DNA from: Hasllibacter sp. MH4015
Lineage (GTDB): Bacteria; Pseudomonadota; Alphaproteobacteria; Rhodobacterales; Rhodobacteraceae
Length of the DNA stretch: 64,000 nucleotides
Assembly (NCBI RefSeq): GCF_020177575.1
Contig: NZ_JAHTBK010000001.1
Coordinates: 1,116,001-1,180,000, forward strand
Direction: 5' to 3'
Of the stretch, positions 17,520 to 25,866 are shown piece after piece; the stretch's first letter is position 1; every line of letters starts with the position of its first letter. Under the pieces are notes generated by a model. That model saw nothing but the letters and a program-made list of their open reading frames with translations. It was not told the origin of the DNA and did no database searches. The position numbers were made by a program, and so were the translations under genes.

Positions 17520-19331
17520 ATGGCCAGACCTCCGCTTCTGCAACTCTCTGACATTGCCCTCACTTTCGGGGGCGATCCGGTTTTCGCGGACCTCGAATTG
17601 ATCGTGCAGGCGGGGGACCGTATGGCGCTGGTGGGGCGCAACGGGTCGGGCAAGTCGACGCTGATGAAGGTGATGGCGGGGCTGGTGGAACCCGATGCGG
17701 GCAGCCGCGTCCTGCCCGATGGCACCTCCGTGGGCTACCTGGAGCAGGACCCGGATTTCACCGGGTTCGCCACCTTGCGGGACTTCGCGCTCGCCACGCT
17801 CGGCCCGTCCGAGGAATGGCGGGTGGAGGCGGCGGCGGAGGGGCTGAAGCTGCGCCTGGATGCGGATGTGGCGGCGGCCTCGGGCGGGGAACGGCGGCGC
17901 GCGGCGCTGGCGCGGCTTCTGGCCGAAGCGCCGGACCTGATGTTGCTGGACGAACCCACGAACCATCTGGATATCGAGGCGATCGAGTGGCTGGAGCGGG
18001 AATTGTCGGCCAGCAAGGCCGCGTTCATCGTCATCTCCCACGACCGGGCGTTCCTTCAGGCGCTGGCGCGCGGCACGCTCTGGCTCGACCGGGGCGTGGT
18101 GCGGCGCCGTGACGGGGCGTTTGACGGGTTCGAGGCATGGCGCGACACGATCTGGGCGGAGGAGGATCTGGCCCGCCACAAGCTCGACCGCAAGATCAAG
18201 GCAGAGGCGCGGTGGGCCGTGGAGGGCATCAGCGCGCGGCGCAAGCGCAACATGGGACGGGTGCGTGCGCTTGGGGAATTGCGCGCCGAACGCTCCGCCA
18301 TGATCCGGCGGCAGGGCACTGCGGCGATGGCGTTCGAGGCCGGGACCCAATCCGGCAAACGCGTGATCGAGGCGCAGGGGATTTCCAAGACCTACGGCGA
18401 CACGGTGATCCTGAAACCTTTCGACCTGCGCGTCCTGCGTGGGGATCGTGTGGCCTTCGTCGGGCCCAATGGCGCGGGCAAAACGACGCTTCTGAACATG
18501 CTGACGGGCAGGCTTGCGCCCGATACGGGGTCGGTGACGCTTGGCACCGGGATCGAAATGGCGGTCTTCGATCAGACCCGCTCCGCCCTTGACCCGAACC
18601 AGACGCTTTGGGACGCGCTGGCGGGTGATCCGGAGATCGGGGTCAGTGGCCGGGCCGATCAGGTCATGGTGCGCGGCACGCCCCGGCATGTCGTGGGCTA
18701 CCTCAAGGATTTCCTGTTCGACGATGCCCAGGCCCGCGCGCCCGTGCGTTCGCTCTCGGGCGGGGAAAAGGCGCGGCTCCTGCTGGCGCGGATCATGGCG
18801 CGGGAAAGCAACCTGCTGGTCCTCGACGAACCGACCAACGATCTGGATGTGGAAACGCTCGACCTGTTGCAGGACCTGCTCGGCGATTATCCCGGAACGG
18901 TCCTGCTGGTCTCCCACGACCGCGATTTCCTCGACCGCGTCGCGACGGTCACGGTGGCGCTGGAAGGGGCGGGGCGGGCCGTGGCCTATGCCGGCGGCTG
19001 GTCCGACATGCTGGCGCAGCGGGGCGACCGGACGCTGTTGCAAGGTGCTCCGACCAAGGCCAAGCCCATGAAGGTCGCCGCGCAAGCCGCTGAAAAACCG
19101 GCGAAAGACGGCCTGTCCTATACGCAGAAGCACCGGTTGGAGGAACTGCCCGCCTTGATCGAGCGGCTGGAGGCGGAGATTGCCAAACTCTCCGAGCTTT
19201 TATCCGATCCCGACATCTATACCGCCCATCCCGTCAAGGCCCAGAAGGCCACGGAAGCTCTGGCAGAGCGGCAGGGCAAGCTGGACGCGGCTGAAATGGA
19301 ATGGCTGGAGCTGGCCGAAAAGGCCGGCTGA
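17520..19331 (+). CDS. uup: ABC-F ATPase, Uup-like
   Basis: 603 residues with two ATPase domains and no membrane segment. Walker A motifs are GRNGSGKST (about 42-50) and GPNGAGKTT (about 318-326); signatures are SGGERRR and LSGGEKARL; both Walker B ends are LDEPTN. A coiled carboxy-terminal segment ([20 protein letters not shown]) is characteristic of Uup, a ribosome/DNA-associated ABC-F factor. Divergent from the porin gene over 160 bp. Confidence 0.9.
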   Translation: MARPPLLQLSDIALTFGGDPVFADLELIVQAGDRMALVGRNGSGKSTLMKVMAGLVEPDAGSRVLPDGTSVGYLEQDPDFTGFATLRDFALATLGPSEEWRVEAAAEGLKLRLDADVAAASGGERRRAALARLLAEAPDLMLLDEPTNHLDIEAIEWLERELSASKAAFIVISHDRAFLQALARGTLWLDRGVVRRRDGAFDGFEAWRDTIWAEEDLARHKLDRKIKAEARWAVEGISARRKRNMGRVRALGELRAERSAMIRRQGTAAMAFEAGTQSGKRVIEAQGISKTYGDTVILKPFDLRVLRGDRVAFVGPNGAGKTTLLNMLTGRLAPDTGSVTLGTGIEMAVFDQTRSALDPNQTLWDALAGDPEIGVSGRADQVMVRGTPRHVVGYLKDFLFDDAQARAPVRSLSGGEKARLLLARIMARESNLLVLDEPTNDLDVETLDLLQDLLGDYPGTVLLVSHDRDFLDRVATVTVALEGAGRAVAYAGGWSDMLAQRGDRTLLQGAPTKAKPMKVAAQAAEKPAKDGLSYTQKHRLEELPALIERLEAEIAKLSELLSDPDIYTAHPVKAQKATEALAERQGKLDAAEMEWLELAEKAG

Positions 19332-19337
19332 GCGTCC

Positions 19338-19781
19338 CTAGCGCGCGAGGCCCAACTGGGTGATCGCCACGCCGATCCCCATCACCGCGATCCCGGCAAG
19401 GCGCAGGCCCGTCACCGGGGCCACCTGCGCGCCGAACAGGCCGAAATGGTCGATCGCCGCGGCGCTGACCAATTGGCCCAGAAGCACGAAGAAGACCGCG
19501 TTTCCGATCCCGAAACTGGGCGCGACATAGGTGATGCTGAGCACGTAGAACGCCACCAGGAGCCCCGCAAGGAACAGGTGTTTTGGCTGACCGGGCAGGG
19601 CGCGCAAGGGCTCCACCCCCGTCAGGATCATCGTCGCCCCCGCCGCACAGAACGCCACGATGAACAGGATCGTGGCCGCCGCCGCAGGAGAGCCGATATT
19701 CGCCCCAAGCCGCGCATTGAGCGCCGCCAGAAGCGGAATGCCGATCCCGGCGGCGAACATGATGAGCGCTTGGGTGGGCAT
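19338..19781 (-). CDS. YdcZ/DUF606-type membrane protein (DMT superfamily)
   Basis: 147 residues starting at the ATG at 19781. About five hydrophobic segments, with the DUF606 pattern AAGIGIPLLAALNARLG at the start and GNAVFFVLLGQLVSAAAIDHFGLFG in the middle. These are half-length relatives of drug/metabolite transporters. The substrate is unknown. The gene starts 11 bp after the stop of the lipoprotein gene and is probably co-transcribed with it. Confidence 0.82.
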   Translation of the reverse strand: MPTQALIMFAAGIGIPLLAALNARLGANIGSPAAAATILFIVAFCAAGATMILTGVEPLRALPGQPKHLFLAGLLVAFYVLSITYVAPSFGIGNAVFFVLLGQLVSAAAIDHFGLFGAQVAPVTGLRLAGIAVMGIGVAITQLGLAR

Positions 19782-19792
19782 GGGACCCCCGA

Positions 19793-20479
19793 TCAGGAAC
19801 AGATACCGGAGAGGGGCGCATCCTCCCACGGCAAGAAGATGGGTGTGCTGTCGGCCCGCTCCCGCAGGGGGGTGACGGGCATGACCTGTCCGATCAGCGC
19901 CTCCAGCCGCGCGGTGCGCCCGCCTTCGGGATGGACGGCACGGCAGCAGACATATTCCTCCACCAGCGAGGCCTGCTGCTCGAAGCCGTAGGACAGGAAC
20001 GCCCGCGGCTCATCGGTGGAGAACAGGTACGGGTCCTCGATCGTCGCATGTTCCCAGAAGGCGCGGAACGGGTGGTAATTGGTGATCGCCCGGTTCTGCC
20101 ATTGCCAGATATGGGTCATCTCATGGGCGAAGAACATCGCCGCGACAAGGCCGCGCGTTCCATCGGGGAACCGGGTGTAATCGGGCAAGACGAGGTCTTC
20201 GCGCAGATGCAGCGTGTTGAAAAACACGATCCCACCGGTGCGCGCGGAAATGGTGGCGGTCTCGGGCGGCGGGACGATCCGTTCGCGGCAGGTCACGGGC
20301 GGGCGCGTGGGGTAGGTCTGGGTGAAGATGCCCACCAGCGGGTTTTCGGCGATCCGAACGGGGCGAGGGTCGAACGTGTCACCCTGAAGCTCGGCCATAT
20401 AGGCGGCCTCAGCCTCGGTCAGTGGACGGCCGCAGGCAGCGAGGATCAGGGTCAGAACAATCAAAAGCGTGAGGCGCAT
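19793..20479 (-). CDS. Lipoprotein with HExxH zinc-protease motif
   Basis: 228 residues from the ATG at 20479. A lipoprotein signal ends LILAAC with lipidated Cys16. Residues 119-123 read HEMTH inside FFAHEMTHIWQWQNR, the zinc-binding helix of metallopeptidases. The rest resembles no peptidase I can name, so the catalytic role is an inference from one motif. It should be anchored in a membrane facing the periplasm. Divergent from a cytochrome c gene over 112 bp that includes an FNR-type box. Confidence 0.7.
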   Translation of the reverse strand: MRLTLLIVLTLILAACGRPLTEAEAAYMAELQGDTFDPRPVRIAENPLVGIFTQTYPTRPPVTCRERIVPPPETATISARTGGIVFFNTLHLREDLVLPDYTRFPDGTRGLVAAMFFAHEMTHIWQWQNRAITNYHPFRAFWEHATIEDPYLFSTDEPRAFLSYGFEQQASLVEEYVCCRAVHPEGGRTARLEALIGQVMPVTPLRERADSTPIFLPWEDAPLSGICS

Positions 20480-20531
20480 AACCGGCACGTTGGCGCGAAT
20501 CCCCGTCCGGCACAAGCAACACCGAACCGGT

Positions 20532-20570
20532 TTGACGGGGATCAAGGCGCGCGCCGTTTCAACCTTTAAT
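20532..20570 (+). promoter_or_regulatory. FnrL/FNR-type box plus -10 element ahead of cytochrome c
   Basis: TTGACGGGGATCAA (20532-20545) differs from the TTGAT-N4-ATCAA consensus at one base. A TTTAAT -10 lies at 20565-20570. The box centre is about 40 bases before the expected start (near 20577-20580), the spacing of class II FNR-activated promoters. This predicts activation at low oxygen. Confidence 0.7.
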
Positions 20571-20591
20571 CTGGGGGGAGGAGGATCACCC

Positions 20592-20990
20592 ATGTCATTT
20601 CTGCGCCACCTTGCACTGGCCGCCCTCATCGCGCCCATGCCCGCCGCCGCCCAAGACCTTGAGGCGGGGGCGACGCTTTATGCCGAGAACTGCGCCGTCT
20701 GCCACGGCATTGACCTGCGGGGCAATGGTCCGATGGCAGAGATCCTGGTGATCCCGCCCCCCGACCTGCGCCAGATCGAGGCGCGCTATGGCGGCTATTT
20801 CCCTCGTGTGGGCGTGGCGTGGTTGATTGACGGGCGCGACCCGCTGGTGGGCCATGGTGGCGAGATGCCGATCTTTGGCCGGGTCTTCAGCGACATGAGC
20901 GAGGTGATGACCAGCCCCGGCGGGCAGACGGTGCTGACCAGCCCGGAAGTGGTGGACCTCGTCGCTTTTCTGGAAAGCCAGCAGGATTAG
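20592..20990 (+). CDS. Small exported c-type cytochrome
   Basis: 132 residues from the ATG at 20592, after a GGGGGAGGAGG site. Signal peptide to about residue 20, then a single haem c site CAVCH (34-38) and a likely axial Met92 in GGEMPIFG. An electron carrier of the periplasm, near the size of cytochrome c class I. The FNR-type box just upstream suggests use under oxygen limitation. Its stop overlaps the stop of the convergent thioesterase gene. Confidence 0.9.
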   Translation: MSFLRHLALAALIAPMPAAAQDLEAGATLYAENCAVCHGIDLRGNGPMAEILVIPPPDLRQIEARYGGYFPRVGVAWLIDGRDPLVGHGGEMPIFGRVFSDMSEVMTSPGGQTVLTSPEVVDLVAFLESQQD

Positions 20991-21391
20991 GGCAGGGCGA
21001 GCGTGGCGGTGACCGTGGCGACGGGTTTGCCGCTCTCCTCCGCGCGCAGGTCGGCCCGGGCGAAGGCGAGGGTCTTGCCCGCCCGGATGATCGTGGCGTG
21101 GCAGAGGATCGCGGTCCCGCTGCCGGGGCGCAGGAATTGCGTGTCCAGCGTGACGGTGCCTGCGGGCACGAAATCCCCCACATAGCCCGCAAGCGCGAGG
21201 ATCATCGTCGTGTCGGCCTGGGCCGCCAGCGCCTGGCCGCAGACGATGCCGCCCACCCGCGCGAGCCGGGGAGTGAGGGGCAGGCGGGTCAGGGCGTGGC
21301 TTTCGCCGATCTCCGCCACGCTGAGATTCAGGTCGAGGACCCAGGGCGCGAAATGGTCGGCGAGGAGCGTCTGGGCGTCGGCGGGCGTCAC
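20987..21391 (-). CDS. PaaI-type hotdog thioesterase
   Basis: 134 residues from a GTG at 21391 that overlaps the TGA of the upstream gene (GTGA), so translation is coupled. The hotdog helix ARVGGIVCGQALAAQADTTMILAL and the strand VPAGTVTLDTQFLRPGSG are typical of acyl-CoA thioesterases of the PaaI group. The exact acyl-CoA is not known. Confidence 0.8.
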   Translation of the reverse strand: MTPADAQTLLADHFAPWVLDLNLSVAEIGESHALTRLPLTPRLARVGGIVCGQALAAQADTTMILALAGYVGDFVPAGTVTLDTQFLRPGSGTAILCHATIIRAGKTLAFARADLRAEESGKPVATVTATLALP

Positions 21392-21816
21392 TGGATCGAC
21401 AGGACGTGATACATGTCGCGGGTCAGGAGGATCTGTCCGTCGATCACCTCCCACAGATGCATGTAACGGGTGACGACGCGGTTCTCCCCGGCTTGCAGAA
21501 CGGTCTCTCCCACCTCCACGGCGGTGGCGTCGGTGGAGCGGATGTCGAAGGTCATGAACTGCACGTCCCGCGCGCCGGAGGCGATGGCGTCGGCGTAGTG
21601 CTGGACGATGGCCTCGCGCCCCAGGATCGCGGCCTCCCCCGGCGGGAAGAGGGCGGCATCCTCGGCATAGATCGCGCCGATCGCGGCGAGGTCCTGGGCG
21701 TTGTAGGCGGCGACCAGCTGAGCCATGCGGGCGATGATCGGGTTGGAGGTGTCGTTGGTCTGGGCCTGGGCCGCGAGGGGCAGGAGGAGGGCGAGGGCAA
21801 ATATGAGGGCGCGCAT
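21388..21816 (-). CDS. Exported SnoaL/DUF4440-like protein
   Basis: 142 residues from the ATG at 21816 with an AGGAAG site. Signal peptide MRALIFALALLLPLAAQAQ. The mature part has the NTF2-like pattern: RMAQLVAAYNAQDLAAIGAIYAEDAALFPPG, then GREAIVQHYADAIASG. Such domains bind small ligands or catalyse simple isomerisations; nothing more specific can be read. Coupled to the following thioesterase by a 4-base overlap. Confidence 0.78.
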   Translation of the reverse strand: MRALIFALALLLPLAAQAQTNDTSNPIIARMAQLVAAYNAQDLAAIGAIYAEDAALFPPGEAAILGREAIVQHYADAIASGARDVQFMTFDIRSTDATAVEVGETVLQAGENRVVTRYMHLWEVIDGQILLTRDMYHVLSIQ

Positions 21817-22093
21817 GGGGTCTTCCTTATGGGTCAATCAATGGGCCTGAGTGTGGGCGCGGGAGGTGGGGTGTGGCAAGGGGGAGTGGGTTGCAAGGTT
21901 GCAACCGGGGGTTAAGGTGTTGGTTTTGTTTGGGAAAGGGATTTTTGTTAACGGTTTGTTAAGGGGGGGGGCGTGGAAGAGGGAGGGTTGGCCGCAGCCG
22001 AAAAACGCGCGTTTTCCGGTCCGTTTTGCGGGCGCAAAACGGCAGTGCGGTGGGAGCGCGAAGGGCGGGGTTTGACCCGGCCGATGGGGAGAC

Positions 22094-22171
22094 GGCGGGA
22101 CAAGTCCCGCCCTACAGTCGAGCGGGCCAAGGCGCGAGTGGCGGACGGTGAGACTCCGGGCTGAAGCCCGG
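22094..22171. repeat. Two REP-like palindromes
   Basis: GGCGGGAC-AA-GTCCCGCC at 22094-22111 is followed by CTACAG. CCGGGC-TGAA-GCCCGG at 22156-22171 is followed by TCTACG. The common plan, a GC palindrome followed by (C/T)CTAC, is that of widespread dispersed extragenic palindromes of proteobacteria. Confidence 0.7.
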
Positions 22172-22223
22172 TCTACGGGCGAGGCGGAGACCCAAGCGCG
22201 GAACAGCACCTGTGGTGCCCGCG

Positions 22224-22379
22224 CCAGCGCCTGCCCGTTCCGGCGCACCGGAGATGCGCCGTGTATGAGCGGCACGCCTTCGGCGTGACGGGCTGGCGCT
22301 TTGGTGAGGCTGGGCGTGCGGCAGATGGCCGGGAGGGGTTTGGCCGGGATAAAGTGGAGCAAACCGGCGTCGCTGCGCC
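22224..22379. repeat. Long imperfect direct repeat, copy A
   Basis: Begins CCAGCGCC and ends TGCGCC. It aligns along its length with copy B at 22463-22619. It contains two hairpins: GGCGCA/TGCGCC (22242-22260) and CACGCC-TTC-GGCGTG (22273-22287), then a shared GGCGCTTTGGTG string and a shared ATAAAGTGG string. Confidence 0.75.
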
Positions 22380-22462
22380 ATCCCACGGGCAGGCGATGGC
22401 GCGTCTGATCTACGGATGAGCAGAGGACCCGGCCACGGAATCAAGCGCGCAGCGCGCCGTGG

Positions 22463-22619
22463 CCAGCGCCGACCCGCCCCGTCGCACCGGAGGTGCGCCA
22501 TGATTAGTCGGCACGCTTTTGGCGTGACGGGGCGGCGCTTTGGTGGATCTTGGTCCGCGGTTGATGGCTAGGAGTGCTTTGGCTGCAATAAAGTGGGTCG
22601 ATCAGAGGGCGGATGCGCC
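22463..22619. repeat. Long imperfect direct repeat, copy B
   Basis: Second copy of the 22224-22379 unit, starting 239 bases downstream. Its second hairpin reads CACGCT-TTT-GGCGTG, so the C-to-T change keeps a G-U pair. The first stem is CGCACC-GGA-GGTGCG. Confidence 0.75.
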
Positions 22620-22671
22620 GCCCCGCGGGTCTACGTGTAACCTTCAGACGAAGATCCACCGAGGTTTTGCG

Positions 22672-23316
22672 TTATTCGGCATCCAAATGACGTTTGCTGC
22701 GAACATGTTCAATTCTTGCAGGAAGACTAAAGGTAAAGGTCAAAAAGAGGTCGGCAAAGTCACGAGCTGCGTCGCAATCTTCTTTGGTTGGATCTAGATC
22801 GTCATGAATGGCGTCGTTACCAAAAAGGCGAACTTCATCGAGCAGGTCGACTAAGGATTTGGGTAAGGAACGCTCTTTTTCGATCTTTCGTATTCTCGAA
22901 TTGAGCATGCCTTTTCCTGCAGAGTCCAGTATCCTGACAGCCCGCTCAATAGCTTTTCGGTAGCATGAACCGGCTGCGGAAAAATGACCTGCGATGAAAC
23001 ACTCTTCCGCTTCCGCAAGCGGCACTGAAACTTTTTCAGGAATGTGTGCGGCCAACTTTGGCTCAGGGGGCTTTGGATAAAATCCCACAAGAGTGTATTT
23101 TGTAATGCCGTCTTCCTGTTTAGCGTTTTCGATTGGTCCCGCGCCCCGACCAGAATGCAAATACTGGAACTGGAGTAAGATATTTCGCCTGCAAACCCCG
23201 CACGCCCCTATAGTGCTAACCATTCTATCAGTACCCAAGTCGGGATAATCTCGAGCGAGTTCAAATGCCGATTTTCTTGAGCCACAGTGCGGACAATCCA
23301 ACGCAATCGATACCAT
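22672..23316 (-). CDS. DUF4145 protein with zinc ribbon, probably acquired
   Basis: 214 residues from the ATG at 23316, chosen because GTGGAG lies at the right distance; a GTG at 23364 overlapping the previous stop is the alternative. The first 40 residues hold two Cys pairs (CPHC and CGVC), a likely zinc ribbon. The rest, with AEECFIAGHFSAAGSCYRKAIERAV and VRLFGNDAIHDDLDP, is the DUF4145 helical domain. Such domains occur alone or fused to restriction-type proteins; the role is unknown. Base composition is far lower in GC than the neighbours (24 of 60 in 22681-22740), a sign of transfer. Confidence 0.82.
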   Translation of the reverse strand: MVSIALDCPHCGSRKSAFELARDYPDLGTDRMVSTIGACGVCRRNILLQFQYLHSGRGAGPIENAKQEDGITKYTLVGFYPKPPEPKLAAHIPEKVSVPLAEAEECFIAGHFSAAGSCYRKAIERAVRILDSAGKGMLNSRIRKIEKERSLPKSLVDLLDEVRLFGNDAIHDDLDPTKEDCDAARDFADLFLTFTFSLPARIEHVRSKRHLDAE

Positions 23317-23360
23317 TTTAGCTCCACAGTTCTTTGCTTTTGGAAAGCTGAAGTCCAGGC

Positions 23361-23789
23361 TCACGACACCTGCAAATCAAACACTTCCCCGTCCGTTGTC
23401 TCACACACCCCAATCGCCGTGATGTTCACGCCCGTATACCTGAACTCACACCGCATGGAGCGGCCGCCGTCGCTGGTCAGGATCGCCGTGCCGAAGCCGG
23501 CCTCGGTTTCGGACAGAAGCTCCGCCGTGCCGCGGAGGATCGACCCGCCGGCGTAGCTTTGCAGCAGCTCGAGCCCCTGGTTCGCGCCCTCGCGGACGGC
23601 GACCCAGCGGCCGGTGAAGGTCTCGTATTGGGTCTCGATCCGCATTTCGCCGGAATTGCGCAGCGCGCCTTGGGTGATCTCTCCGCTGCCGGTCAGGCCG
23701 GTGCGGCGGGACATGATGAGCGTCTCGGGCGCACTGCCGCATGCGGCGGTGGCGAGGATGAGGGTGGCGAGGCAGAAGCGGTTAAACAT
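23361..23789 (-). CDS. Small lipoprotein of unknown function
   Basis: 142 residues. Lipoprotein signal MFNRFCLATLILATAAC with Cys17 lipidated. The mature part is rich in Gly and Thr and looks like a small beta protein (LTGSGEITQGALRNSGEMRI), ending with GVCETTDGEVFDLQV. The ATG lies inside the last codons of parE (8-base overlap), so it is translated with parE. I do not recognise the family. Confidence 0.75.
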   Translation of the reverse strand: MFNRFCLATLILATAACGSAPETLIMSRRTGLTGSGEITQGALRNSGEMRIETQYETFTGRWVAVREGANQGLELLQSYAGGSILRGTAELLSETEAGFGTAILTSDGGRSMRCEFRYTGVNITAIGVCETTDGEVFDLQVS

Positions 23790-25743
23790 CCAACTCCTCC
23801 ACGAACCGCGCGTTTTCCTGGATATACTGGAAGCGCAATTCCGGCTTCTTTCCCATCAGGCGTTCGACCAGATCGCCGGTTTCCCCGGGCGCGTCTTCGT
23901 CCACCGACACGCGGATCAGCTTGCGTGTGCGCACATCCATCGTCGTCTCCTTGAGGTCCTTGGCATCCATCTCTCCCAGGCCCTTGAAGCGGGAGACGTC
24001 GATCTTGCCCTTGCCGCCGAGGCCGCGTTCGAGCCATTCGTCACGCTCCGCCTCATCAATGCTATAGACGCGCTTGGCGCCTTGGGTCAGGCGGAACAGC
24101 GGCGGGCAGGCGAGGTACAGGTGGCCCGCGTCGATCATCGGGCGCATCTGGGAGAAGAAGAACGTCATCAGCAGCGCCGCGATATGGGCGCCGTCGACAT
24201 CGGCGTCGGTCATGATGATGACCTTGTCGTAGCGCAGATCCTCGATATTGAATTTGGTCCCCATGCCGACGCCGAGGGCCTGGCAAAGATCGGAAATCTC
24301 GGCGTTCTGGCCGAGCTTGGAGGAGGCCGCCCCCAGCACGTTGAGGATCTTGCCGCGCAGGGGCAGGAGGGCTTGGGTCTTGCGGTCACGCGCCATCTTG
24401 GCCGACCCGCCCGCGCTGTCGCCCTCCACGATGAACAATTCGGTGCCGTCGCGGGTGGCGGTGGAACAATCGACGAGCTTGCCGGGCAGGCGCAGCTTCT
24501 TGGTGGCCGATTTGCGCTGCGTCTCCTTTTCCTGCTTGCGGCGCAGGCGTTCCTCGGCGCGCAGGACGAGGAAATCGAGGATCGCGCCCGCTTCCTTGGT
24601 GTTGGAGGCGAGCCAGATGTCGAAATGGTCGCGCACGGCGGCCTCCACCAGCCGGTGCGCTTCGGTGGTGGCGAGGCGGTCCTTGGTCTGGCCCACGAAT
24701 TCCGGTTCGCGGATGAAGCACGACACCAGCGCGCAGGCCCCGGTGATCAGGTCGTCGCGGGTGATCAGGCCCGCTTTCTTGTTGCCCGAAAGCTCCCCGT
24801 ATCCGCGGATGCCCTTGTGGATCGCGACCCAGAACCCGGCTTCGTGGGTGCCGCCTTCGGGGGTAGGGACGGTGTTGCAGTAGGATTGGATGAAGCCGTC
24901 ACGCGCGGGCGTCCAGGAGATCGCCCATTCGACGGAGCCGGGGACGGAAAAACGCGCCTCGAACTCGACCTTCCCGGCGAAGGGCTGCTCGGTATAGGTG
25001 GCGGTCTGGCCCAGGGTTTCCTTGAGATAATCGCTGAGGCCGCCGGGGAAGTGAAAGGTCGCCTCCGCCGGGGTTTCGCCGTCGTCGATGGCGGTTTTCC
25101 AGCGGATCTCCACCCCCGAAAAGAGATAGGCCTTGGAGCGGACCATCTTCATCAGGCGGGCGGGTTTGAACCGCAGGGAGCCGAAGATCTGCTCATCGGC
25201 ATGGAACGTGACGGTGGTGCCGCGCCGGTTGGGGGTGGCGCCGAGGGATTGGACAGGGCCTTGCGGGACACCACGGGAGAAATCCTGAGCGAAGAGCTCC
25301 CGGTTGCGGGCCACCTCCACCCGGAGCGTGTCGGACAGCGCGTTGACGACGGAGATGCCGACGCCGTGCAAACCGCCGGAGGTCTGGTAGGCCTTGCCGG
25401 AAAACTTGCCGCCCGCGTGGAGGGTGCAGAGGATCACCTCCAACGCGGATTTGTCGGGGAATTTCGGGTGCGGGTCGACGGGGATGCCGCGTCCGTTGTC
25501 GCGGATGGTGACGGAATGGTCGGCGTGCAATTCGACCTCGATCCGGGTGGCGTGGCCCGCGACAGCCTCGTCCATGGAATTGTCGAGCACCTCGGCCACC
25601 AGGTGATGCAGCGCGCGTTCATCGGTGCCGCCGATATACATGCCGGGGCGCTTGCGCACGGGCTCCAGCCCCTCCAGCACCTCGATGGAGGAGGCGTCAT
25701 AGGCATTCGCGTCGGGCTGCCCTGAAAGAAGGTCGTCGGCCAT
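23782..25743 (-). CDS. parE: DNA topoisomerase IV subunit B
   Basis: 653 residues. ATPase subunit that, with ParC, separates linked daughter chromosomes. GHKL motifs: EVLDNSMDEA near residue 50, the DNGRGIPVDPHP loop, GGLHGVGISVVNALS. The Toprim domain has IVEGDSAGGSAKMARDRKTQ and IMTDADVDGAHIAALLMTFFF. The size (about 650) and the sequence RKRPGMYIGGTDERALHHLV point to ParE rather than GyrB, which is about 800 residues. Confidence 0.95.
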   Translation of the reverse strand: MADDLLSGQPDANAYDASSIEVLEGLEPVRKRPGMYIGGTDERALHHLVAEVLDNSMDEAVAGHATRIEVELHADHSVTIRDNGRGIPVDPHPKFPDKSALEVILCTLHAGGKFSGKAYQTSGGLHGVGISVVNALSDTLRVEVARNRELFAQDFSRGVPQGPVQSLGATPNRRGTTVTFHADEQIFGSLRFKPARLMKMVRSKAYLFSGVEIRWKTAIDDGETPAEATFHFPGGLSDYLKETLGQTATYTEQPFAGKVEFEARFSVPGSVEWAISWTPARDGFIQSYCNTVPTPEGGTHEAGFWVAIHKGIRGYGELSGNKKAGLITRDDLITGACALVSCFIREPEFVGQTKDRLATTEAHRLVEAAVRDHFDIWLASNTKEAGAILDFLVLRAEERLRRKQEKETQRKSATKKLRLPGKLVDCSTATRDGTELFIVEGDSAGGSAKMARDRKTQALLPLRGKILNVLGAASSKLGQNAEISDLCQALGVGMGTKFNIEDLRYDKVIIMTDADVDGAHIAALLMTFFFSQMRPMIDAGHLYLACPPLFRLTQGAKRVYSIDEAERDEWLERGLGGKGKIDVSRFKGLGEMDAKDLKETTMDVRTRKLIRVSVDEDAPGETGDLVERLMGKKPELRFQYIQENARFVEELDV

Positions 25744-25866
25744 GGTGCTGCTCTATCTTGTGTGCCTGAACGCCAATAATGGCAGGTTTGGGGGGCCGGG
25801 GGAAGAGGATACGGCCCATGGACGTCGCGAATTCGGCGGCGTGCGGGGAATTGCGTGGCGTGGCGC

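Larger units (their letters stand above)
21817..22671. other. 855-bp intergenic region made of repeats
   Basis: No convincing gene. It holds two palindromic units (22094-22171) and two diverged direct repeats (22224-22379 and 22463-22619). The first 150 bases are G-rich and simple. Open frames crossing it have no ribosome site or recognisable domain. Confidence 0.7.

Noticed and set aside
17400-19133. 577-codon frame opposite the ABC-F gene
   Set aside because: Shadow of uup, Arg/Gly-rich and without any motif.
23317-23364. GTG at 23364 as the DUF4145 start
   Set aside because: The ATG at 23316 has a properly spaced GGAG and begins just before the zinc ribbon; the GTG has a weaker site.
23614-25725. 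703-codon open frame on the + strand
   Set aside because: It is the antisense of parE, which has full GHKL and Toprim motifs. High GC keeps reverse frames open.
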